Positions 1 through 5,416 of a stretch of DNA of 5,947 bases are shown in pieces (the stretch's first letter is position 1; each line of letters starts with the position of its first letter). The stretch comes from UBA830 sp036339975 (GTDB lineage Bacteria > Pseudomonadota > Alphaproteobacteria > MPNO01 > UBA830). The translations under genes and the position numbers were made by a program. Below the pieces are notes generated by a model. That model saw only the letters and a program-made list of their open reading frames with translations. It made no database searches and had not been told where the DNA came from. The stretch covers positions 1-5,947 of the forward strand of contig JAYYZV010000133.1 of the NCBI GenBank assembly GCA_036339975.1. Reading direction: 5' to 3'.

Positions 1-9
1 GATGCACCA
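1..9 (+). tRNA. Possible 3' end of a tRNA (last 9 bases only)
   Basis: The window opens with GATGCACCA. This has the form of an acceptor-stem 3' strand (GATGC), a discriminator A and an encoded CCA. From memory, bacterial tRNA-Arg(ACG), for example in E. coli, ends in the same bases. A strong hairpin follows two bases later, as often seen downstream of tRNA genes. Nine bases cannot prove a tRNA, and the body of the gene would lie outside the window. A chance match, or the tail of a protein gene, remains possible. Confidence 0.3.
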
Positions 10-10
10 A

Positions 11-33
11 GCCTTAAGCTCCCAGCTTGGGGC
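11..33 (+). other. Tight stem-loop just after the possible tRNA end
   Basis: As + strand RNA, bases 11-20 pair with 24-33 around a three-base CCC loop. The core AAGCT/AGCTT is perfect. Two G-U pairs and an outer GCC/GGC extend it to a 10-bp stem. The G-U pairs make it a better hairpin on the + strand than on the - strand, which suggests it acts in rightward RNA. No U-tract follows directly; the first T5 run is at 70-74. It is therefore not a classical intrinsic terminator, and a role in 3'-end formation or processing is inference. Confidence 0.4.
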
Positions 34-267
34 CCATAAGACTAGCCTTAATTAAGATTAATTATCCCGTTTTTGATGATTTATAAGCGTTTATAGAGTT
101 TTGGAAGTAAATTTTCGGAATCCTTCCACATTGTTCTTAGATAATCTGTCGAGATGTGTATTCTAGAGTGCGCGCGGCGATGTTCTGGCCGAATTTTCAC
201 GCGTTACTTGTGTGTTTCTTGAGACAAAAAATGGTGACCGGTATCCTTCGGTGCTAGTCGAGGAACT
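34..267. other. AT-rich non-coding leader upstream of the ThDP enzyme gene
   Basis: No credible gene is seen here. Bases 45-115 are clearly richer in A+T than the rest of the window and include the TAATTA-AGAT-TAATTA repeat at 49-64. A spaced inverted repeat, TGGAAG (102-107) with CTTCCA (123-128), lies just ahead of a GATAAT box (140-145). That box could be a -10 element for the downstream gene, but no good -35 is placed correctly, so no promoter is called. A small hairpin, ACCG(237-240)/CGGT(249-252), lies nearer the gene. An ATG at 231 opens only 8 codons without a Shine-Dalgarno sequence. Confidence 0.4.
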
Positions 268-312
268 ATGGCCAGCTGTGGGATCCAAAAAATGTCCGTA
301 AACCTGGCTTGA
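268..312 (+). CDS. Possible 14-codon leader ORF upstream of the ThDP enzyme
   Basis: An ATG at 268 is preceded by GAGGA (260-264), a Shine-Dalgarno-like sequence with slightly short spacing. It opens a 14-residue frame, MASCGIQKMSVNLA, that ends with TGA at 310-312. A second in-frame ATG at 292 has its own GGGA (280-283) eight bases upstream. The stop codon is one base before the ATG (314) of the large downstream gene, which has no clear Shine-Dalgarno of its own, so termination-reinitiation coupling is plausible. The peptide is not rich in Leu, Val or Ile, so it does not look like an ilv-type attenuator. Short ORFs arise by chance, and this one is tentative. Confidence 0.25.
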   Translation: MASCGIQKMSVNLA

Positions 313-313
313 A

Positions 314-1936
314 ATGACTACCGACTCAAACAACCAAATTCCGAAGTCTCTCGCCGCAAGGATAGCGGCAACGATGGAAGCGCGGGGCGTCCAGCGGATG
401 TTCGGAGTGCCCGGCGGCGGATCTAGCCTAGACCTGATCGAAGCAGCGGCCGATCGCGGCATAGAATTCGTTCTGTGTCGCACTGAGAATGCGGCGGGAA
501 TCATGGCATCGGTTACTGGTGAGCTAACCGGCATTCCCGGGGTAGTGTTGACCGGCATTGGTCCAGGCGCTGCCAGTGCTGTCAACGGCGTTGCCTACGC
601 ATCTCTGGAACGTGCGCCAATTATTGTTCTTACTGATGCGCATGATGAGGGTGCCACCACGCCACCGCACCAAATTTTCGATCAGCAGTCCCTGTTTCGG
701 CCCATATCCAAAGCACAACAGCGGCTGACGCCAGCTGATGGCGCAACGTCTTTTGAACAACTTTTTGATCTTGCCTCGTCAGAGCCGCCAGGTCCCGTCC
801 ACATCGACCTTTCGTCACAAGACGCACGCACGGAGAGCCTCGCACCCACCCTCTGGGAATCTCCGGGTTTGCCCGATCCTGATCCCGAGACAATCGAGAT
901 GGCAATTAAACGGATCGCGGGTGCCAAAAAGCCTGTTTTGGTCGTCGGACTACAATGCCGGGCCGCCGATCGAGCAGCTGCAGCAAACCATCTAGCAACC
1001 TCACTCCACGGGCCGGTTCTTACTACATACAAGGCCAAGGGGGTCTTCGCAGAAGCCGATCCAAGAAATATCGGTCTCTACACCGGCGCGAAGCTCGATA
1101 ACACCGTTCTCGCGGAAGCGGACCTGCTGATATTCTGCGGAGTTGACCCGGTGGAGATGATACCCGGCAATTGGTCACACACGGCACCGGCGCTCGTTAT
1201 TTCCGAGTCACCAGAACTCTCATGGCCGTTCAGCCCAGACCCGATACTTGTCGGTTCGGTATCAAAAATTGCCGATTTACTTGCTGGACAGCCCAGCAAG
1301 TCCGAATGGTCCGGGGAGGACTTTGCCAGACACAGGTCTCGGCTGCGTGATAGCGTCACCAACCAAGCCGCGACCGGCCGGTCTCCAGACGATATCGTGG
1401 ACGCAGTTTCCAACGCCGCGCCACAAAGCGCGCGTCTTGCCGTCGACGCCGGCGCACACATGTTTTCGGCCATGACACGCTGGCCAGCCAACCGGCCTCA
1501 CGATGTTCTAAAGTCCAATGGACTTTCGACTATGGGTTATGCAGTACCAGCAGCGCTGGCCAGCTGCCTTCAGGAACCAACCCGCCCCACGATCGCTTTA
1601 ACCGGAGACGGCGGAATGATGATGTCGCTTGCGGAACTCTCGACCGCTGCCCGGCTAGAGGCCAATATCACAGTAGTCGTTCTGAACGACGCCGCCCTTT
1701 CTTTGATCGACATAAAACAGCAGCGCCAGCAGCGCCCGCCTCTCGGCGTCAGGTACCCTCAAGTTGATTTCGCAACGGCTGCCCGCGGTATGGGTTGCAA
1801 TTCCTGGAAAGTAGGCACTCAGGATCCACTGGAATTTGCGCTGGCGGAGGCGTTTGAATCACAAGGCCCAACCCTGTTAGACGTGAGTTTAGACCCGTCA
1901 GGTTACCGTGATCAGCTGGCTGCCCTACGGGGATAA
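314..1936 (+). CDS. Thiamine-diphosphate-dependent enzyme, acetolactate synthase large-subunit-like
   Basis: This 540-residue protein has the three-domain layout of the pyruvate decarboxylase/acetolactate synthase superfamily. The N-terminal pyrimidine-binding domain is at about 11-175, the central domain at about 195-325, and the C-terminal diphosphate-binding domain at about 375-525. Visible motifs are GVPGG (31-35), the likely cofactor-activating Glu58 within CRTENAAG, GPGAAS (83-88), and the ThDP/Mg motif GDGG (431-434) with Asn458. Such enzymes are cytoplasmic, bind ThDP and Mg2+, and decarboxylate or carboligate 2-oxo acids. True acetolactate synthases usually carry RFDDR in the central domain and RHEQ around the catalytic Glu. 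Here the equivalent stretches read FCGVDPVEM (274-282) and CRTEN, and no ilvH-like small subunit follows. Branched-chain amino acid synthesis is therefore unlikely, and the substrate is unknown. The start is fixed within limits by an in-frame TAA at 299. A 9-bp tandem repeat encodes QQRQQR at 469-474. Confidence 0.9.
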   Translation: MTTDSNNQIPKSLAARIAATMEARGVQRMFGVPGGGSSLDLIEAAADRGIEFVLCRTENAAGIMASVTGELTGIPGVVLTGIGPGAASAVNGVAYASLERAPIIVLTDAHDEGATTPPHQIFDQQSLFRPISKAQQRLTPADGATSFEQLFDLASSEPPGPVHIDLSSQDARTESLAPTLWESPGLPDPDPETIEMAIKRIAGAKKPVLVVGLQCRAADRAAAANHLATSLHGPVLTTYKAKGVFAEADPRNIGLYTGAKLDNTVLAEADLLIFCGVDPVEMIPGNWSHTAPALVISESPELSWPFSPDPILVGSVSKIADLLAGQPSKSEWSGEDFARHRSRLRDSVTNQAATGRSPDDIVDAVSNAAPQSARLAVDAGAHMFSAMTRWPANRPHDVLKSNGLSTMGYAVPAALASCLQEPTRPTIALTGDGGMMMSLAELSTAARLEANITVVVLNDAALSLIDIKQQRQQRPPLGVRYPQVDFATAARGMGCNSWKVGTQDPLEFALAEAFESQGPTLLDVSLDPSGYRDQLAALRG

Positions 1937-1941
1937 GCCTG

Positions 1942-3633
1942 CTAACCATTTCCCATCGCCTTCGCAAATGAATCGCGGAGACCGACTGTCCGGTTAAAAA
2001 CCGGATAATCCACATTACCGTCCGGGTCGGTACAGAAATACCCGATACGTTCAAACTGAACCACGGCACCGGCGGTGACTTCTGCCAGCGCTGGTTCCAA
2101 CTTGCATTCCTTCAGTATCTCTAGCGACTCTGAGTTTAACGTTGACAGAAAATCGTCTGCGGCACCGGGTTTTTTATCGGTAAAAAGTGGGTTGTAAAGC
2201 CTCACTTCGGCGTCCATTGCATGCAATGCAGATACCCAATGCAGGGTACCTTTCACTTTACGCCCATCGGGCGACTGGCCACCCCTGGTCTCGGGATCGT
2301 ACGTGCAGCGCAGTTCAACGATTTCGCCGTCAGAATCCTTGACTATTTCTGTGCAGCTAATGAAATACGCCGATCTTAGGCGGACTTCCCGGCCGGGACC
2401 AAGGCGGAAGAACTTCTTCGGCGCATCCTCCATGAAGTCGTCGCGTTCGATATAGATTTCACGGCCAAAGGGCACCATCCGAGTGCCGGCCGTCTGATCG
2501 CGGGGATTGTTGGCTGTCTCCAATTCTTCAACCTGTCCTTCGGGATAGTTTTCGATCACCACTTTCAGCGGCCGCAAAACAGCCATCCGCCGTGGCGCTA
2601 TGTCGTTCAGTGGATCGCGGATGCAGTGTTCGAGCATTGCAGCTTCAACCACGCCCTCGTTCTTCGAGATCGCTAACCGACCAATGAAATCTCTTATAGA
2701 GGACGCCGGCACGCCGCGCCGCCGAAGCCCTGAAATAGTTGGCATCCGGGGATCATCCCAACCGGACACGTGGCCCTCTTCCACAAGCTGCGTCAGTCGG
2801 CGCTTGGACAACACTGTATGCGTTATATTAAGGCGTGAGAATTCATATTGCCGTGGGCATTCGGTGACAGGCAGGTTCTCTAATAACCAGTCATAAATAG
2901 GGCGATGGTCCTCAAATTCCAGCGTACATAGCGAATGCGTGATACCTTCGATGGCATCCGTCTGACCATGAGCAAAATCATAAGTGGGGTAAATGCACCA
3001 AGTATCGCCAGTGCGGGGATGCGTCGCGCGGATGATACGGTACAATACCGGATCGCGAAGGTTGATATTGCCCGAGGCCATGTCAACCTTCGCTCGCAGA
3101 ACTCGGCTGCCGTCCGCGAATTCGCCCGCGCGCATGCGCCGGAAGAGGTCTATATTTACTTCAACGTCGCGATCCCGATAAGGGCTATTACAGCCCGGCT
3201 GTGTAAGCGTACCGCGATACTCACGAATTTCTTCCGAAGTCAGGTCGTCAACATAGGCCTTATCGGCTCTGATCAGATGCTCAGCCCATGAATAAAGCTG
3301 TTCGAAGTTGTCAGAAGCGTATTTGACATTTCCATCCCATCCGACGTCAAGCCATTCCACATCCTCCTGAATCGCGTCGATAAATTCCTGGCCTTCCTTA
3401 GTGGGATTCGTGTCGTCAAATCGGAGATTGCATTTTCCTCCGAATTCCGCCGCTACTGCGAAATTCAAGCAGATCGACTTAGCATGGCCGATGTGTAGAT
3501 ACCCGTTCGGTTCCGGGGGAAACCGCGTAGCCACTCTTTCGACTAGGCGATTCTCTATATCCGCGCCAATCCGTTCTCGGATGTAATCGCGGGCAGATCC
3601 AGCGGTTTCTTCTGCTTTCGTATTATCATTCAT
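1942..3633 (-). CDS. glnS: Glutaminyl-tRNA synthetase (GlnRS)
   Basis: This cytoplasmic class I synthetase charges tRNA-Gln with glutamine using ATP. The 563-residue protein is close to the length of the E. coli enzyme (about 554). The class I signature PPEPNGYLHIGH spans 39-50 and the KMSKS-type loop is VLSKRRL (274-280), with Leu in place of the usual Met. LRFDDTNP (70-77) and YDFAH (218-222) hold the residues that contact ATP and glutamine in E. coli GlnRS, by family knowledge. EGITHSLCTLEFEDHRP (229-245) is typical of GlnRS rather than bacterial GluRS. The C-terminal anticodon-binding beta-barrels occupy about 348-545 and end in VFNRTVGLRD (545-554). The ATG is at 3631-3633 and the stop is TAG. 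No Shine-Dalgarno is seen before the start. The gene converges on the ThDP enzyme gene with a 5-base gap and appears intact. Confidence 0.97.
   Translation of the reverse strand: MNDNTKAEETAGSARDYIRERIGADIENRLVERVATRFPPEPNGYLHIGHAKSICLNFAVAAEFGGKCNLRFDDTNPTKEGQEFIDAIQEDVEWLDVGWDGNVKYASDNFEQLYSWAEHLIRADKAYVDDLTSEEIREYRGTLTQPGCNSPYRDRDVEVNIDLFRRMRAGEFADGSRVLRAKVDMASGNINLRDPVLYRIIRATHPRTGDTWCIYPTYDFAHGQTDAIEGITHSLCTLEFEDHRPIYDWLLENLPVTECPRQYEFSRLNITHTVLSKRRLTQLVEEGHVSGWDDPRMPTISGLRRRGVPASSIRDFIGRLAISKNEGVVEAAMLEHCIRDPLNDIAPRRMAVLRPLKVVIENYPEGQVEELETANNPRDQTAGTRMVPFGREIYIERDDFMEDAPKKFFRLGPGREVRLRSAYFISCTEIVKDSDGEIVELRCTYDPETRGGQSPDGRKVKGTLHWVSALHAMDAEVRLYNPLFTDKKPGAADDFLSTLNSESLEILKECKLEPALAEVTAGAVVQFERIGYFCTDPDGNVDYPVFNRTVGLRDSFAKAMGNG
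1988..2006. other. Stem-loop in the 3' end of glnS, about 50 bases past the ThDP enzyme stop
   Basis: TCCGGTT (1989-1995) and AACCGGA (1999-2005) form a perfect 7-bp stem around an AAA loop, with a further G-U pair at 1988/2006. It lies inside glnS coding sequence over the conserved PVFNRTV segment (544-550), so codon constraint may explain it. For rightward mRNA from the ThDP gene it would be the first strong hairpin after the stop codon, but no U-tract follows. A role as a 3'-end structure is inference. Confidence 0.3.
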
Positions 3634-3964
3634 CTCGGGGGACCGTATAGCACGTCGGACGGACCGCGCTAAGCGTGAATGATATGCTGAGCGTCCTCTT
3701 TTTCCGCTCTCCCATTCCTTTATAACAGAGGTAGAACTTCCTAACCGACGCTACGAAAAAAATAGATTGCTTCAACGACCGCCCAGATTTTCTTGGAGCC
3801 TGTTCGAATTCAAATCGCTCCCATCGCGATTGGTCCACACCGCTTTGGACATCGAACGGATTACGGGCCACCGCGGAATGGGCCCGGCATCGAAGAAATC
3901 ATAGACCGCATTTTCTCTCGAGCGCTAGAAAGTACTGTCCGCTTTTTCTAACGGCGGCTTTTAA
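3634..3964. other. 331-base intergenic region between glnS and the O-antigen ligase-like gene
   Basis: I see no convincing gene here. A leftward open frame from a GTG at 3871 to 3626 (81 codons, overlapping the glnS start by 8 bases) has no Shine-Dalgarno and a low-complexity, non-family-like sequence. A rightward open stretch from 3766 to 3951 has no ATG or GTG start. Structures present are a direct repeat, GCTAAGCGT (3668-3676) and GCTGAGCGT (3686-3694), an ATCGCGAT palindrome (3823-3830), and an inverted repeat, GTCCA (3833-3837) with TGGAC (3846-3850). No intrinsic terminator is obvious after the ligase-like gene. A short CCGC/GCGG stem in its 3' flank lacks a U-tract. The region probably holds the glnS promoter and the 3' untranslated end of the ligase-like gene. 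Confidence 0.45.
3644..3672 (-). promoter_or_regulatory. Candidate sigma70-type promoter for glnS
   Basis: Read on the - strand, TTAGCG (3672-3667) and TATACG (3649-3644) are separated by exactly 17 bases. The -10 matches TATAAT at 4 of 6 positions, and the -35 matches TTGACA at only 3 of 6. Transcription would begin close to the glnS ATG, giving a nearly leaderless mRNA, which fits the lack of a Shine-Dalgarno there. A competing -10-like TATAAA lies at 3724-3719 with no good -35. The call is weak. Confidence 0.2.
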
Positions 3965-5296
3965 TCAGTTTTTAACTGGTTCGGACGCCTTCACCGCTGC
4001 CCAAGTTAGTAAAAGAAGCGCCAACCACCAGGATTGCATTAAACCGAATGCCACACAATAAATAGCCATCGCGCAGACGATATAGCCCGCCATGGGACCG
4101 CTCCCTGAAGATACAAGCTGGGTCCTCAACAAACTCCAGACAGCCAACATCGCAACAATGGCGCCTACAAATCCAAGTTCAAGCCATATCTGAAGTGCGG
4201 CATTGTGCGGGTGTAGCGGCAGGTTCTCGTCGGGGTGGGTGATGGGTTTGTCTGACCAAGGAACCACATAATGAATGGGTCTTTTATCCGACCCCCCGGG
4301 GATCGCTCGTGACGTATCCAGTCCCCAGCCCAGCAGTGGGCGTTCGGCGATGCGCTCCAGAGTAAAATCCCAGATCAGCAAACGATGAATAAACGAATTC
4401 GGAAAATTCGGTATGGCGCGGGCAATGGGTTCAGGGTTTGTGGCTAGTGGATGAACGAGAACCGGCATCGCAATGATTGCCAACGGCAGGGAAACGATCA
4501 GCACCTTGGCTGTCACCCGGACATATCGGTCATAGAAAAACCACACCGCCAATCCGGCAACCAGACCAAGAAACGCGCTGCTACTTTGGGAGGCGACAAC
4601 CGCAGCAAACAATCCAACAAGGGATATAAAGAAATATTTTTTCGGCCGCCCACTGACTAGCAGATGACCCAGCAAAGGAAATGCTGTGAGGACCAAAACG
4701 ATTACCCCATTATTGGAGATAGGTGTCCACAAATTGACTTTGATGAAAATGTACATAGGTCCGTCGGACAAAAATATTGGGGCAATCGCTGCCCTTATTT
4801 CGCTCTTAAAAAATAACAACGGCAACATAACAGCTAATGTTATCCACCAAGCTTTCAGGCCTAGCTCAGAAAGCCGGCGGCGGTCCTCGGCGCTCCATCG
4901 GCTAACAACTTGCGATAGCCCTACGAGCAGAACCAGAAATAGGCTAAACTTGGCGGTGCGCTCCATCGACTGATACGGTGTGATAGACCAGAACGAACTG
5001 ACGGCGCAGAACATAAACATAATTGTCCAAGCTTTTGCCAGCCTGAACCGTGGCAACGATCTGACATAGATCAGCCCACAGACCGTCGCAACGGTCAGGA
5101 CCATCACCGTACCTTTGGTAAAAAAAATCAATGCAGGCAGGTACACGAAAGACTGCAGCGTCAGAAGGGCTACATCCTTTTTAGCCAATGTGGCAATTCC
5201 CGATTGATTAATGCGGACGGCGAGTACCACCAAATGCAGATTATTTATCAAGCTTCGGTAGTAATACAAAATGCCCGAATTCAGCAGCGACCGCAA
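3965..5296 (-). CDS. O-antigen ligase/polymerase family membrane protein (Wzy/WaaL-like)
   Basis: This 443-residue, very hydrophobic protein has about 11-12 predicted membrane segments, including roughly 46-60, 64-80, 117-132, 150-164, 193-211, 221-236, 240-255, 264-281, 372-391, 405-422 and 424-437. A large loop at about 283-371 carries the family hallmarks RLLIWDFTLERI (305-316), LLGWGLD (321-327) and HPHN (362-365) followed by a hydrophobic helix. In WaaL and Wzy proteins this periplasmic loop and its conserved Arg and His act in glycan transfer from an undecaprenyl-diphosphate carrier. Ligase, polymerase and other glycan-transfer roles cannot be told apart by sequence alone, and no other polysaccharide gene is in the window. 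The longest frame starts at TTG 5296 (in-frame TAA at 5329-5327) with no Shine-Dalgarno and no ATG until residue 65. TTG at 5188 (residue 37), after a GGGA, is an alternative. The stop is TGA. Confidence 0.85.
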   Translation of the reverse strand: MRSLLNSGILYYYRSLINNLHLVVLAVRINQSGIATLAKKDVALLTLQSFVYLPALIFFTKGTVMVLTVATVCGLIYVRSLPRFRLAKAWTIMFMFCAVSSFWSITPYQSMERTAKFSLFLVLLVGLSQVVSRWSAEDRRRLSELGLKAWWITLAVMLPLLFFKSEIRAAIAPIFLSDGPMYIFIKVNLWTPISNNGVIVLVLTAFPLLGHLLVSGRPKKYFFISLVGLFAAVVASQSSSAFLGLVAGLAVWFFYDRYVRVTAKVLIVSLPLAIIAMPVLVHPLATNPEPIARAIPNFPNSFIHRLLIWDFTLERIAERPLLGWGLDTSRAIPGGSDKRPIHYVVPWSDKPITHPDENLPLHPHNAALQIWLELGFVGAIVAMLAVWSLLRTQLVSSGSGPMAGYIVCAMAIYCVAFGLMQSWWLALLLLTWAAVKASEPVKN

Positions 5297-5306
5297 GGAA
5301 GGTGCT

Positions 5307-5356
5307 GAACCAACGAAGTTTTTCGATTAATTTCCGCCGCAGCTCTAGGTTGGTTC
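5307..5356. promoter_or_regulatory. 8-bp inverted repeat in the divergent intergenic region (candidate operator)
   Basis: GAACCAAC (5307-5314) and GTTGGTTC (5349-5356) are perfect inverted repeats whose half-sites are 42 bases apart, close to four helical turns. They lie between the leftward ligase-like gene and the rightward transporter gene, where promoters for both should sit. The left arm is only 11 bases upstream of the TTG codon used for the ligase-like call. No clear -35/-10 pair was found for either direction. A regulator site is inference, and an 8-bp match over this distance could be chance. Confidence 0.3.
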
Positions 5357-5404
5357 GCACAGGCGCCGGCTATCGGCTAAACTCACGTCGAATGTCGTTC
5401 CACC

Positions 5405-5410
5405 GAAAGG
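5405..5410 (+). promoter_or_regulatory. Ribosome binding site deciding the GTG start of the transporter gene
   Basis: GAAAGG lies six bases upstream of GTG 5417. The ATG codons at 5453 and 5459 lack any purine-rich site at proper spacing and would remove half of the first membrane helix. An ATG at 5392 is in another frame and stops after 10 codons. Together these point to GTG as the start. Confidence 0.55.
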
Positions 5411-5416
5411 CTCAGC

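Noticed and set aside
70..74. T5 run as an intrinsic terminator tail
   Set aside because: The strong hairpin is almost 40 bases away, and the nearer TAATTA repeat is a weak AT-only stem.
163..585. Leftward 140-codon open frame at the start of the ThDP gene
   Set aside because: It lies mostly antisense to clear coding sequence, has no recognisable domain and a Ser/Pro/Arg-rich composition typical of a shadow frame.
1078..1491. Leftward 137-codon open frame inside the ThDP gene
   Set aside because: It is fully antisense to the strongly supported ThDP enzyme and has no domain features.
2935..3291. Rightward 118-codon open frame inside glnS
   Set aside because: It is fully antisense to glnS, whose motifs are unambiguous.
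3790..3835. T-arm-like GTTCGAATTC suggesting a tRNA
   Set aside because: No matching acceptor, D or anticodon arms can be drawn around it, and there is no proper T-stem pairing.
3626..3871. Leftward 81-codon open frame between the ligase-like gene and glnS
   Set aside because: It has a GTG start without a Shine-Dalgarno, no family resemblance and an unstructured composition. The 8-base overlap with glnS is noted but not enough.
3766..3951. Rightward open stretch of about 61 codons in the intergenic region
   Set aside because: It has no ATG or GTG start, and the only candidate, TTG at 3793, has no ribosome site. The tail IEEIIDRIFSRALES looks helix-like but I recognise no family. It could be a gene remnant.
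3900..3964. Terminator for the ligase-like gene
   Set aside because: The only stem (CCGC/GCGG with an 11-base loop) is short and lacks a following U-tract on the transcribed strand.
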